Source: Gammaproteobacteria bacterium
GTDB lineage: Bacteria > Pseudomonadota > Gammaproteobacteria > Steroidobacterales > Foliamicaceae
Reading direction: 5' to 3'
Assembly (NCBI GenBank): GCA_009845905.1
Contig: VXYS01000009.1
Location: forward strand, 644,325-702,500
DNA length: 58,176 nucleotides
This document shows, one piece after another, positions 7,087 through 15,920 of the stretch. Position 1 is the stretch's first letter. Each line of letters starts with the position of its first letter. The position numbers and the translations under genes were made by a program. The notes beneath the pieces are model-generated. The model saw only the letters and a list, made by a program, of their open reading frames with translations, made no database searches and was not told the origin of the DNA.

Positions 7087-7908
7087 TTATTCGCCGGTGA
7101 AGCGGGGCGGTCGTTTTTCCAGGAAGGCGGCTATGCCTTCCGCGGCGTCGGCGGTGTTGCCGCATGTCTCCTGCGCTTCGGCCTCCGCCAGGAAAAGGTC
7201 GTCGAAGGACTGCGTGCCCGCCGTGCGCATCAGCCGCTTGGTCGCTGTCAGCGCCAGCGGAGCCTTCTGCGCGAGTTCCGCGGCCCAGCTCTCGGCGGTC
7301 GCGAGGGCCTCGCCGGGCGGCGTCAGACGGTTTGCCAGGTTCAGTTCCCTGGCGCGCGCCGCCGGCATGCGATCGCCGCCGACCGCGAACTCGAAGGCCG
7401 CCCGATGGCCGATGGCCTGGGTAAGCGTCCAGGTGGAGCCGCCGTCGGGGACCAGGCCGATATTGGTGAAAGGGGAGAGCAGGAATGCGTTCTCTTCCAT
7501 CACAACAAGGTCGCAGGCAACCGCCAGCGACATTGCGATGCCTGCGGCGCCTCCCTGCACGGCGGCGATCACGGGCTGCGGCGCCTGCACGATCGCGTCG
7601 AACATCGGCTTGTATTCGCGAATGAGAATGTCGTGAATCGACCCGGCGCCGATCGTGCCCCGCTTCAGGTTCGCGCCGGCGCTGAAGAACCTGCCGCTGC
7701 CGCCCAGGACGATCGCCCGCACGGATCGATCCCGCGCCGCTTCCTCCAGCGCCGCGGCCAACCCGGTCCGCAATTCGGGCGTAAAGCTGTTGAGATTGTC
7801 CGGCTGGTGCATCAGCACCGTGGCCACGGCGCCTTCGCGCCGCGTCAGGACAACGGAGTCCGGTTTGTCCTTGTCGTCGCCGGTCGAATGCACCGCGGCT
7901 TCCGCCAC
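7087..7908 (-). CDS. Enoyl-CoA hydratase/isomerase (crotonase superfamily, PaaG-like)
   Basis: 273 residues, crotonase fold. The oxyanion-hole segments are FSAGANLK (75-82) and GGAAG (119-123). The second acidic position falls in GLVPDGGSTW with Asp at about 155 rather than Glu, the pattern seen in PaaG-type isomerases of phenylacetate degradation. Either a double-bond isomerase or a hydratase is possible. The GTG start at 7908 is six bases after the glutathione-transferase stop, and the next gene begins one base after its TAA, so it sits inside an operon. The CoA-transferase at 10853 may supply its acyl-CoA substrate. Confidence 0.87.
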   Translation of the reverse strand: MAEAAVHSTGDDKDKPDSVVLTRREGAVATVLMHQPDNLNSFTPELRTGLAAALEEAARDRSVRAIVLGGSGRFFSAGANLKRGTIGAGSIHDILIREYKPMFDAIVQAPQPVIAAVQGGAAGIAMSLAVACDLVVMEENAFLLSPFTNIGLVPDGGSTWTLTQAIGHRAAFEFAVGGDRMPAARARELNLANRLTPPGEALATAESWAAELAQKAPLALTATKRLMRTAGTQSFDDLFLAEAEAQETCGNTADAAEGIAAFLEKRPPRFTGE

Positions 7909-7914
7909 GGACCG

Positions 7915-8526
7915 CTAGGGCGCGCCCCGGGAGCGTTGATAGGCCGGCCGGTCCCTGCACGCCGAAACCCACTTGTTCACCTTCGGCCACCCCTCGAGAC
8001 TGAATTGCAGCATCACCAGCATGTCCAGCACGGAAACGCAGATCAGGTCCGCCGCCGTGAACTGCTCGCCCAGCAGATGGGATCGTTTGGCCAGTTGCTT
8101 CTCGAGCACGTCCAGCGGTTCCGCCAATGCCTGTTCCGCTCCCTTGACGGCCGCCTCGCTGTGGTCGTCTCCGGTGTGCACGAATTTCTGCATGAAGAGC
8201 GTAACGATGTGCGGTTCCAGTTCGGTCATCGCAAAGAAAGACCATTGAAGCACATGGGCCCTTTGCGCCTGGGTGGCGGGCCACAATTCGCGGTCGTCGT
8301 ACTTGGCGGCCAGGTACAGGTTGATGGCGGTGGATTCGAACAGCTTGAGCGAGCCGTCCTCCAGCGCGGGCGCCTTGCCCGTGAGGGTGATCTTGCCGAG
8401 CGACTTCCTGCGTTCCTCGCGCGACTGGCCGTCGAGCGGCACATGCTCGTACGGTATTGCCAGTTCCTCAAGCATCCACAAGCAGCGCGCAGCGCGCGAT
8501 TGCTGCGGACCGTGTAGGCGAATCAT
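7915..8526 (-). CDS. Glutathione S-transferase family protein
   Basis: 203 residues with the two-domain GST layout. The N-terminal thioredoxin-like domain has LHGPQQSRAARCLWMLEEL with a candidate catalytic Ser/Arg region, the cis-Pro segment KAPAL, and the glutathione-binding ESTAINLYL. The helical C-terminal domain has LGEQFTAADL, the N-capping motif of the family. The frame is open upstream, but ATG at 8526 is preceded by AAGGAGAGATCAG and starts exactly where the GST fold begins. Membership of a catabolic-looking operon fits a role in opening or isomerising an electrophilic intermediate, or in detoxification. Confidence 0.9.
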   Translation of the reverse strand: MIRLHGPQQSRAARCLWMLEELAIPYEHVPLDGQSREERRKSLGKITLTGKAPALEDGSLKLFESTAINLYLAAKYDDRELWPATQAQRAHVLQWSFFAMTELEPHIVTLFMQKFVHTGDDHSEAAVKGAEQALAEPLDVLEKQLAKRSHLLGEQFTAADLICVSVLDMLVMLQFSLEGWPKVNKWVSACRDRPAYQRSRGAP

Positions 8527-8567
8527 CTGATCTCTCCTTGGAGTATTAGTCGTATGTAAAGCACTGA

Positions 8568-9236
8568 TTACGGGCCGAACACCGTGCCCGAGAACGCGGC
8601 CACGATCGTCATCGCGTAAATAAACAGTACCCATCCGTAAACGGGTTGCAACTGCCTATGGTATTGCTGCTCCAGTTCCGGCGTCGAGCCCGACTGGGCT
8701 ATGGTCGCGAAAGTGACCGTCGCCGGGGCAAAACCGCGGTCCAGGGGCACCACGGCGAATCCGATTAGGCCCACCGCGACCAGTTTGACGGTCAGCCAGG
8801 CGGGGGCGGCGACTGCCTCGACGGTAATCGTGGCGATCGCGAATACAAGCGCGCCGGCGCACAACAACAGGCTGAACGGCATGTTGGTTTTCTCGAAGAG
8901 TTTCTCGGCGGCGGTCCCCGGGTTCAGAAAGCCGCGCCACATGATCAGCACCCAGGCCAGCCCGATCAGCCAGACAATCGAAAGCACCCATACGGGGACG
9001 TTCAGCAAACCGATGCCGTGGATCAACTGCAGGCCGCTGGGGAATATCAGCGCGTTGCAGGTGCGCGGCAGGCGATCGAGCACCAGGCCCAGCTTGAGGA
9101 CGCTGGAGCGCGTCTCCATGCTCAGCGACGAGTTCTCCGACATCTTCGCCGCCAGGAACACGCCCAGATCGGTGCCCAGCCAGAATACCCACAGCGATAT
9201 GTGAAAAAAGACCAGTATCTTGTGTTCCAACATCAT
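8568..9236 (-). CDS. Conserved-looking integral membrane protein, unknown function
   Basis: 222 residues with about five or six hydrophobic helices. The first, FFHISLWVFWLGTDLGVFLA, has His, Trp and Asp that could bind a cofactor or ion. Others include LLCAGALVFAIATITVEAVA and the C-terminal FIYAMTIVAAFSGTVF. No domain is recognised; a CopD-like or heme-related membrane protein is only a guess. Its ATG overlaps the stop of the 101-residue gene upstream (ATGATG at 9231-9236), indicating coupled translation. Confidence 0.7.
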   Translation of the reverse strand: MMLEHKILVFFHISLWVFWLGTDLGVFLAAKMSENSSLSMETRSSVLKLGLVLDRLPRTCNALIFPSGLQLIHGIGLLNVPVWVLSIVWLIGLAWVLIMWRGFLNPGTAAEKLFEKTNMPFSLLLCAGALVFAIATITVEAVAAPAWLTVKLVAVGLIGFAVVPLDRGFAPATVTFATIAQSGSTPELEQQYHRQLQPVYGWVLFIYAMTIVAAFSGTVFGP

Positions 9237-9538
9237 TGCTTCCGCTCCTCGCCCAACTCCTCAAACGGCGCCAGCACCTTGCGGATCATTTCCGCGTTGG
9301 CCACCGCCCAGGCGCCGGCCTGCTCCGCATCCGGCTCGAAGTCCTCGATTTCCTCGCGGGTCAGCAGGCCCTTGCCCAGAATCAGCGACTCCAGGCTCAT
9401 CAGGCGCTCGCGCACGACCCAGTGCTCGGCCATCAGCTTGAGCAGGCTGGCGAGCAGCGCGTCGGTGGCGGGGTCCTGAAAAAAGTACTTGCGCCCGCCC
9501 TTGATTCGGCGGCTCAGCCGTTCACCGGCGGCGTCCAC
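9233..9538 (-). CDS. Small hypothetical protein (101 aa)
   Basis: Unrecognised soluble, helical, acidic protein. Features: an N-terminal basic patch (RRIKGGRKYFFQDPA), a leucine-rich helix (LLASLLKLMAEHW) and the segment TREEIEDFEPD followed by an alanine-rich helix. The GTG start at 9538 lies two bases after the stop of the methyltransferase at 9541-10737, and its own stop overlaps the membrane-protein start. The three genes therefore form one tightly coupled unit, which is the main support for it being real. Confidence 0.65.
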   Translation of the reverse strand: MDAAGERLSRRIKGGRKYFFQDPATDALLASLLKLMAEHWVVRERLMSLESLILGKGLLTREEIEDFEPDAEQAGAWAVANAEMIRKVLAPFEELGEERKQ

Positions 9539-9540
9539 GC

Positions 9541-10737
9541 CTAGTCCTGCTTGACCGAACCGAAGCCGTACCAGAAGATCACGTCGGAGAGTCGGCCCGT
9601 GTCTTCGCCGAACTCGGGATCGGCCAGCGCCATCGCGATGAAATCTTCCTCGTCGGTATACGTGTAGCGCGGCATTACGCCTTCGAAGTATCCGTCGGCG
9701 GGGAAGCCGGCGGCGACCGTCAGTTCCTTCGGATTCTGGTCCCGGAAGTCCTTGTAGAACGGCTCATTGTTGTAATAGCTGTCCCAGTCCAGGTAGAACT
9801 GGTCGTAGGCCGCCATGCGGTCGTTCGGCGGCAACTCCATGTTCAGCAACACGCCGCCCGGGCGCAGCACACGATGCGCTTCGGCGAGATATTGCCGAAT
9901 CGCCTTGTTCGGCAGTTCGTGCAGGAACATGGAACTGAAAACCACGTCCATCGAGTTGTCGGGGAAGCGAATGTCCTCGGCGCTCTGCTGGTGGAAATGC
10001 GCTTCGACGCCCATCGCCTCCGCGCGCGCGTGGGCATAGCGCAGGCAGGGCGCGGCCACGTCGATCCCATGCACCTCGGCGTCCGGAAAGACCTGCTTCC
10101 AGGGCAGGGTGTTGTGGCCGATGGTGCAGCCGACATCGAGGATCCGTCGGGTCTGGCGGCCGGCGAAGCGGTTCTTGTAGAAATTCGCCATCGACCAGCC
10201 GATGTCGTTCAGTTCCTTGCCCATGGCGCCGAACGCGAACACGTTCAGTCCCTGGTCGTAAAGGGCGCCTGCCGCGAGATCCTCTCCCCCGTACTCCTTG
10301 TAGTAGCAACCCGGCATCAGGTGGACGTCCACCGCTTCCACGTAGCGCGGAATCTCAAGATCCGGATCGAGTTGCAGGGTGCCGCCGGCCTTGGGCTTGT
10401 CCGCAAGGCTCTTGCCTGTGCCGTTGAGTTGCTCGCGCTGTTTCTCGATGCTGTCCATTACCACGTCCCAGACCATTTGCTGGGCGGTGCATCGGGCGGA
10501 GGAATACGCCTTGAAAATTTCCCGACCACGTATGGCGCGATGCACGTCGGCGCCGTCCAGAACCTTGTCGCCGGCCTCCTTTTCCAGGTCTGTGGCGACG
10601 GCGGATTCGAAGTCCGTGCGCATGGTTGCGGCGAGATCGTTCAGTACGAAACCGCGCAGACCGGAAACAAACCTCTCCCGCGCCCGCGTGTCGCGATTCC
10701 GGTCCAGGGCCAGGGCATGGGTGATCGGTTGTGTCAT
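9541..10737 (-). CDS. Class I SAM-dependent methyltransferase with long N-terminal domain
   Basis: 398 residues. The first 190 residues are a helical region I do not recognise. The second half is a methyltransferase: motif I ILDVGCTIGHN (199-209, with Cys where Gly is usual), an acidic loop VHGIDVAAP, FPDNSMDVVFSSMFLHELP, and HRVLRPGGVLLNME. The end is rich in Tyr, Phe and acidic residues. The ATG at 10737 with upstream GGGGGA is preferred to a longer reading that would enter the intergenic region. It heads the minus-strand operon and is divergent from the CoA-transferase gene, with 115 nt between starts that must contain both promoters. Confidence 0.8.
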   Translation of the reverse strand: MTQPITHALALDRNRDTRARERFVSGLRGFVLNDLAATMRTDFESAVATDLEKEAGDKVLDGADVHRAIRGREIFKAYSSARCTAQQMVWDVVMDSIEKQREQLNGTGKSLADKPKAGGTLQLDPDLEIPRYVEAVDVHLMPGCYYKEYGGEDLAAGALYDQGLNVFAFGAMGKELNDIGWSMANFYKNRFAGRQTRRILDVGCTIGHNTLPWKQVFPDAEVHGIDVAAPCLRYAHARAEAMGVEAHFHQQSAEDIRFPDNSMDVVFSSMFLHELPNKAIRQYLAEAHRVLRPGGVLLNMELPPNDRMAAYDQFYLDWDSYYNNEPFYKDFRDQNPKELTVAAGFPADGYFEGVMPRYTYTDEEDFIAMALADPEFGEDTGRLSDVIFWYGFGSVKQD

Positions 10738-10852
10738 GGCTTTTCCCCCAGAGTCGTAACGTCCGATTGTTGCGGATTCGGCAGGAAAATGCAAAGCGCA
10801 TACAATCTCGCGCCGTGCCTGCGCCTTTACGCCCAATGACGAGACGCAACAG

Positions 10853-12052
10853 ATGACGGCGGGACCGCTGGACGGGATTCGCGTGCTGGAGCTCACCAGC
10901 GTCGTTCTGGGTCCCTGGGCCTGCCAGTTGCTGGCCGACATGGGCGCCGACGTCATCAAGGTGGAACCGCCTTACGGAGACTCCAACCGGACCTTGGGTG
11001 CTTCCCATAACCCCGGCATGGCCGCGCTCTACCTGACCTGCAACCGCAACAAGCGGGGCCTGGTCCTGGACCTCAAGAAGCCCGCCGGAAGGGAAGCGGT
11101 GCTGCGCCTGGCGCGCGACGCGGACGTGCTGGTTCACAACAACCGTCCCGGCGTGATGACGCGCCTGGGGCTGGAATACGACGACCTGCGGGCGGTCAAC
11201 CCGCGGATCATCTACTGCGGGACGTACGGCTACAGCAAGGACGGGCCCTATGCCCAGCGCGGCGCGCTGGACGATTCGATCCAGTCGGTCAGCGGCTTTG
11301 CCATGTTGCACGCGATGGTGCAGGGCGAACCGCGCTACGCGCCCAGCGTGGTGGCCGACAAGACCACGGCGATCACCGTGGTCTACGGCGTGCTGGCGGC
11401 GCTGTTTCATCGCGAACGGACCGGCGAGGGGCAGGAGCTGGAAGTGCCTATGTTCGAGACCATGGTGTCGTTCGTCATGGCCGAGCACCTTTGGGGCCAG
11501 GTGTTCGATCCGCCGCTGTCCACGGCCGGCTACAAGCGGCTGATGAGCAAGCACCGCAAGCCGTACAGGACGCTGGACGGTTACATTGCCGTGCTGCCGT
11601 ACCTGGACCGGCACTGGGAGCTTTTCTGCACCCGGGCCGGACGGCCCGAACTGATCGAGGACGAGCGCTTCCGCACGCTTTCGGACCGGGTGCGGAATAT
11701 CGACGACACCTACGAGGAAACGGGCCGGATTCTGGCCACTCGAACCACGGCCGAATGGATGGAATTGTTCGAAGGCAGCAGCGTGCCAGTCAACGCGGTG
11801 AATTCTCTCGACGACCTGCAGAACGACGAACACCTTCGGGCCGTCGGTTTCTGGAGCGAAATGGACCACCCGACCGAAGGGAAGCTTCGCATGCCGGGAT
11901 TCCCGGTGAATTTCTCGGCCACCCCGGCCGACATTCGCCGCCACCCTCCCCAACTGGGCGAGCACAGCGTGGAGGTACTGAGCGAGGCCGGCTACTCCAG
12001 GGCGGAAATAGACGACATGCTCGCCAGCGGAGTGACCCGCACTCCCGAATAA
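10853..12052 (+). CDS. CaiB/BaiF family III CoA-transferase
   Basis: 399 residues, the normal size for a family III CoA-transferase, which moves CoA between carboxylic acids without a ping-pong anhydride release step. N-terminal GIRVLELTSVVLGPWACQ, ADMGADVIKVEPP (29-40), the nucleotide-contacting NKRGLVLDLK, and the catalytic Asp at about 140 in GALDDSIQSVSG. The C-terminal part (FPVNFSATP, LGEHSVEVLSEAGYS) is typical. Acceptor unknown. It is divergent from the methyltransferase-led operon with the crotonase and SDR, and a shared catabolic pathway is plausible. Confidence 0.92.
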   Translation: MTAGPLDGIRVLELTSVVLGPWACQLLADMGADVIKVEPPYGDSNRTLGASHNPGMAALYLTCNRNKRGLVLDLKKPAGREAVLRLARDADVLVHNNRPGVMTRLGLEYDDLRAVNPRIIYCGTYGYSKDGPYAQRGALDDSIQSVSGFAMLHAMVQGEPRYAPSVVADKTTAITVVYGVLAALFHRERTGEGQELEVPMFETMVSFVMAEHLWGQVFDPPLSTAGYKRLMSKHRKPYRTLDGYIAVLPYLDRHWELFCTRAGRPELIEDERFRTLSDRVRNIDDTYEETGRILATRTTAEWMELFEGSSVPVNAVNSLDDLQNDEHLRAVGFWSEMDHPTEGKLRMPGFPVNFSATPADIRRHPPQLGEHSVEVLSEAGYSRAEIDDMLASGVTRTPE

Positions 12053-12054
12053 AA

Positions 12055-12086
12055 AAGACCTGCCACGCGGCCGCGTGGCAGGTCTT
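12055..12086. terminator. Bidirectional intrinsic terminator
   Basis: Perfect 32-nt palindrome (AAGACCTGCCACGCGG and its complement) between the convergent CoA-transferase and TonB-receptor genes. It is preceded by AATAAAAA on the plus strand, which becomes a U-tract for minus-strand transcripts; plus-strand transcripts read TCTTGAATGGTT after the stem. The minus-strand terminator is the stronger. Confidence 0.85.
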
Positions 12087-12106
12087 GAATGGTTCAGGCG
12101 ATCAGC

Positions 12107-14362
12107 CTAGAAGTCCTTGCGGAAATTCACGGTCCAGGTGCGCGGGTCCTGCAGGTACAGGCCCACGAAGAAGGACGTGCCCTGTTCGCGGTCGGCGCAG
12201 TTCTGGCATTCGGCGCTGATCGACCAGTCCTGTTCCAGGTTACGCAGCGTGACGGAGGCGGTGATAACCGAGTAGCCGTCGCTGAGCGCGGTCGGCGCGC
12301 CGCTGGAGCCGATGCTGTGCTTGCCGATCTTGTAGATGAAGGCGCTCGGCCGCAGCTCCCACCCCGGGGAGATCGCGATGTCGTAGGCCGCCCCGGCCGT
12401 CAGCGTGTAGTCCGGCGAGCGAACCGGGTCTGCAATCTGCCCCAGGTGGTTCACCACGCCCGCCGCGCAGAAGGGGCTCGCCGCGGCGGCAACGCCTGCA
12501 GACAGATCGGCGTTACACAGCGCCTGCTGTTCGATGATCGAAGGATTGAGCTCGGCATATTCCGCATCCTGCGTCCCGAAGTTCACGAACACGGTCAGAC
12601 CGTCGATCAGCGCGGCGGTGAGTTCCACCTCCACGCCCTGGTTTTCCAGCGACGCGTAGTTGCGCGTGTTGAAGGTCGGGGCGCCGGTCACGGGATCGTA
12701 GACCGCGGACGGCAACTGGAAGTCGGTGACGTCCGTGCTGAAGACGGTGGCGTTGAAACGCAGCCGTCCTCCCATCCAGTCGGAGCGCATGCCTGCTTCG
12801 TACGACCAGACCTTTTCGGGACCGAATACCTCGATGGCCCCCGGGTTGGTGCCGCGCGCGTTCCAGCCGCCGGACTTGAACCCTCGCGTGGCCGACGCGT
12901 AGAGCATCAGGTCGTCGCTGATTTCGTACTCAAGCGCGATTCGCGGAGTCGTGATCTTGGCGTTCTGTTCCAGCGGATACCCCAGCGCGGCGATATCGGC
13001 GGAGTCGAAGCCCCACGGCCAGTTGGGGTTCTTGGTGAAACCCACGTCCTTGGTTTCGTCGGTCCAGCGGGCGCCGCCGGTGAGCGTGATTTGCTCGTTG
13101 ACGTGATAGTCCACCTGCAGATAGATCGCCAGAGCGTCAGTGTCGTTCTCGAGAAGCCGGTCGGCCAGCAGCAGCGGCTGGAAGCCGTTGAAGGCGCCGC
13201 CGATGCCCAGGAGATCGGCAAAGTCCACGGCGTTTTCTTCCTGGATGTAGAACACGCCCGCCACGTAGTCCAGCGCTCCGTTGCCGGTGGAGCCGGTCAG
13301 CTTGATTTCCTGCGTGAACTGGTCATGTTCTCCCTCATTGGCGATCGTGAAGCCGCCGTAGGGCCGGCCGAGGTTCAGGAAGTCCAGCGTGAAATCGTGA
13401 TCAAGGTAGCGCTGGCCGGTAATTATGTTGAGGGTGCCGTATGCGGTGTCCACTTCGATGTTCGAATAGAGCGAAAGCGAGTTGACCCAGTTGCCCAGCG
13501 GCTTGCCGGCTTTCGCGCCGTGGATGGGCGTGGGCCAGGGCGGGGCCTGGTCGGAGCGCAGTCCGGTAAGGGTGTAGCGCTCGTCCTCGTCCGGATCGTT
13601 GAGGTTCAGCAGGTTGGCATGCTCGTTGTCCACGTAGGCCACGGCCGCGTCCCAGGTGACGGTTTCGCCCAGCCAGCGCAGCGCGGCGCGCACGCCCACG
13701 TTCTTCTCGTAGTTGATGCCGTCTTCGCCCGTGGTGCGATTCTCGACGAAGCCGTCGTCATCGATCGCGTAGGCCGAGAGCTTGAGCAGGAGGTTTTCCT
13801 GGACCGGCAGGTCCACGCTGCCGCGGAAGCGCACCTGGCTGAACCGGCCGAAGCCCAGTTCGACGTAGCCGCCGAATTCCTCGGCCGGCTTCTTCAGGAT
13901 CACGTTCACGGCGCCGCCGGTGGTGTTGCGGCCGAACAGCGTGCCCTGCGGTCCGCGCAGCACCTCGATCCGGTCGATGTCGAACAGCGCGAAGTTGTTT
14001 GCGTTCTGCCGGCTGATGAAGATGTCGTCCACGTAGCTGCCAACCGGGGGATCGAAGGTGGGGATCGATTCGGTGTTGTTCAGCGCGCGAAGCGAATACA
14101 CGTTGGCCGAGCCCAGTCCCGTGTTGTTGCTGCCGATCAGGTTGGGCACCAGCCGGGTCATGTCCAGCAGCTCGGTCACCTGAAGTTCGCGAAGCTGCAG
14201 GTCGGAATACGCGCTGACTGCGATCGGTACGTCCTGCACGCTTTCCGCCCGGCGCTGGGCGGTCACGATGACCTCTTCGATCATCTGGTCGTCCTGGGCG
14301 AATGCCGGCGCTAAAAGCGCACAGCCGATAACGGCGGATGCAAGTTTGTGAATCGATTTCAT
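12107..14362 (-). CDS. TonB-dependent outer-membrane receptor
   Basis: 751 residues: signal peptide (cleavage after APAFA), TonB box IEEVIVTAQRR at about 28-38, plug domain (VPNLIGSN; RIEVLRGPQGTLFGRNTTGGAVNVI at about 130-155), then a 22-strand barrel ending in the aromatic C-terminus NFRKDF expected for BAM insertion. Ligand unknown. Two Cys pairs occur in the C-terminal third (CNADLS...FCAAG; CQNC). It has its own upstream region with a good promoter (14458-14486) and ends at the shared terminator, so it is likely a single-gene unit. Confidence 0.93.
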   Translation of the reverse strand: MKSIHKLASAVIGCALLAPAFAQDDQMIEEVIVTAQRRAESVQDVPIAVSAYSDLQLRELQVTELLDMTRLVPNLIGSNNTGLGSANVYSLRALNNTESIPTFDPPVGSYVDDIFISRQNANNFALFDIDRIEVLRGPQGTLFGRNTTGGAVNVILKKPAEEFGGYVELGFGRFSQVRFRGSVDLPVQENLLLKLSAYAIDDDGFVENRTTGEDGINYEKNVGVRAALRWLGETVTWDAAVAYVDNEHANLLNLNDPDEDERYTLTGLRSDQAPPWPTPIHGAKAGKPLGNWVNSLSLYSNIEVDTAYGTLNIITGQRYLDHDFTLDFLNLGRPYGGFTIANEGEHDQFTQEIKLTGSTGNGALDYVAGVFYIQEENAVDFADLLGIGGAFNGFQPLLLADRLLENDTDALAIYLQVDYHVNEQITLTGGARWTDETKDVGFTKNPNWPWGFDSADIAALGYPLEQNAKITTPRIALEYEISDDLMLYASATRGFKSGGWNARGTNPGAIEVFGPEKVWSYEAGMRSDWMGGRLRFNATVFSTDVTDFQLPSAVYDPVTGAPTFNTRNYASLENQGVEVELTAALIDGLTVFVNFGTQDAEYAELNPSIIEQQALCNADLSAGVAAAASPFCAAGVVNHLGQIADPVRSPDYTLTAGAAYDIAISPGWELRPSAFIYKIGKHSIGSSGAPTALSDGYSVITASVTLRNLEQDWSISAECQNCADREQGTSFFVGLYLQDPRTWTVNFRKDF

Positions 14363-14457
14363 CGGGAGCTGTCCCCTGCGTTTCTGAAGGAATTGGCGCC
14401 AAACGCGCGAAAGCCCGCAAACCCCGTCCCCACAAGGCCATTGGCGGGCCAGCGCGA

Positions 14458-14486
14458 ATTATATACAAGCGGTGATTTATTGTCTT
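14458..14486 (-). promoter_or_regulatory. Candidate sigma-70 promoter of the TonB receptor; intergenic 14363-14694
   Basis: On the minus strand AAGACA (rc 14481-14486) and a perfect TATAAT (rc 14458-14463) are separated by 17 nt, giving a leader of roughly 85-90 nt before the receptor ATG. I saw no cobalamin-riboswitch-like core or Fur-box match in the rest of the 332-nt gap, although it is too GC-rich to exclude weak sites by eye. Confidence 0.6.
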
Positions 14487-14694
14487 TCAGACCCTGGAGC
14501 ATGGTCTTCCAGGCGTCTGGAGCGCCCCGAACGGTCGGCAGACAAGCGAGGTTTGCATTGCCGGGGTCTTTGTGCCAGTATTCAGCGCCTGCTGTCTGGG
14601 CAGCGGGGTTGAGGGGACTTGCCCCGACTTTGTGCGCAGGCAGCGCGCGCGGCGAAGTGTTCGCCGCAGTCCGGAAAACATGGGAGGCCATCAC

Positions 14695-14955
14695 GTGGCG
14701 AAGAATCTGATCGAATACGAGAAATCCGCCGAGGCGAAGCAGTGGATCAGCGACGAGAGCGCGGAACAGGAGAAGCGCTACCAGCAAATCGTCCAGGATA
14801 TGGATGACCTGTCCGACGAACGCGATGTGTGGGTGGAAAAGTTCTTCGAGCGCATCCAGACGCGCGGCTTCAACGTTCACTACGACAATCGCCGTCAGAT
14901 CCCCGATGACGAACTTCCCACCCGTCCCGACCGGCCGTTCAAGGTCGTATTTTAG
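14695..14955 (+). CDS. Small acidic hypothetical protein (86 aa)
   Basis: Not recognised. A charged, helical protein: IEYEKSAEAKQWISDES then EKRYQQIVQDMDDLSDERD, and an aromatic/basic second half (FFERIQTRGFNVHYDNRR) ending RPDRPFKVVF. No signal peptide or membrane segment. The GTG at 14695 is chosen because GGGAGG lies seven bases upstream; an in-frame ATG at 14680 would add five residues. The bicupin gene starts 20 nt after its stop, behind its own AAGGGAG, so the two are likely one operon and may act together. Confidence 0.7.
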   Translation: MAKNLIEYEKSAEAKQWISDESAEQEKRYQQIVQDMDDLSDERDVWVEKFFERIQTRGFNVHYDNRRQIPDDELPTRPDRPFKVVF

Positions 14956-14975
14956 AGATAAGGGAGCAAATCAAA

Positions 14976-15881
14976 ATGGGCCGTCCACATATTGAACCCT
15001 ACGTAGAAACCGACGTTCCCTTCCGGCGCATGACCTTGCCCGGTTTCGGCAAGGGCATGCACTACAAGGTGCTGAGCCTCGACAGCGACACGGGCGCCTG
15101 CTCGCTGGTCGTGAAGTTCGAGTCCGGTTATTCCCTGCCCCCGGGCATGAGCTACACCGAAATGGAGCTCTACGTTGCCGAAGGCAGTCTCCAGGTTGGA
15201 GACAAGACCTTCGAGACCGGCCACTACCTGTGGCTGCCGCCCGGCGTTTCATTGCCCGCCCTCAGCTCTCCGAACGGCGCGCGCTGCCTGATGTTCTACA
15301 ACTACGGCGAGCCGAGTTTCGTGGAGTCCGACGAGGACCATCCGCGCGCCGAGCGCCACAAGATGGTGAGCGTCAACGCGCTGGAAGACATCGTCTGGGG
15401 TCCGGCCAACGTGTCGCCGTCGGTGGCGCCCGGCTGCTTCGTCAAGGTCCTCAAGTTCGATCCGCTAACCCACGGGTTCACGTTCATGTACTGCATGACG
15501 CCGAACTTCTGGCAGGACAACATCTCGTACCACGACTGCATGGAAGAGGGCTATCACGTCTGGGGCACTTCCTGGATGATGCAGTTCGGCTACCTGCCCA
15601 CCGGCGGCTATTTCTGGCGCCCGCCCTGGATCAACCACGGCGCGTTTCAGAGCACGTACGGCTGTCTCGCGATCGGGCGGACGGACTCGCAGTTGCACAA
15701 TTACTTCCACTTCAATCCGTGGACCACGCCCGAGGAGAACCAGGAGCGGGCGGCGGCCCAGCTGTATCGGCAGAAGCGGAACCTGTACGAGTGGGTCCGC
15801 GCCCAGGACGGCCACAACCACCCGCACGACTTCGAGCACCCGCACTACCGCGACCACGTTCACCACGACGACCACGACTGA
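14976..15881 (+). CDS. Bicupin-domain protein with histidine-rich C-terminal tail
   Basis: 301 residues with two cupin-like halves. The first has the pattern PPGMSYTEMELYVAEGSLQVGD and GHYLWLPPG (about 50-90), resembling ChrR/DUF4437-type metal-binding cupins. The second repeats the theme with EEGYHVWGTSWMMQFGYLP and PPWINHGAF. The last 24 residues are extremely rich in His and Asp (HNHPHDFEHPHYRDH, then VHHDDHD) and may bind or store metal ions. Possible roles are a dioxygenase, isomerase or metal-sensing protein; none can be assigned. Paired with the 86-residue gene upstream. Confidence 0.75.
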   Translation: MGRPHIEPYVETDVPFRRMTLPGFGKGMHYKVLSLDSDTGACSLVVKFESGYSLPPGMSYTEMELYVAEGSLQVGDKTFETGHYLWLPPGVSLPALSSPNGARCLMFYNYGEPSFVESDEDHPRAERHKMVSVNALEDIVWGPANVSPSVAPGCFVKVLKFDPLTHGFTFMYCMTPNFWQDNISYHDCMEEGYHVWGTSWMMQFGYLPTGGYFWRPPWINHGAFQSTYGCLAIGRTDSQLHNYFHFNPWTTPEENQERAAAQLYRQKRNLYEWVRAQDGHNHPHDFEHPHYRDHVHHDDHD

Positions 15882-15920
15882 TACCGGCCGAGCCCGGCGG
15901 GGTGCCGGGCTGAATCGGTC

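Noticed and set aside
12089..14314. Plus-strand open frame opposite the first TonB receptor
   Set aside because: No recognisable sequence, and it lies over a terminator and a complete receptor on the other strand.
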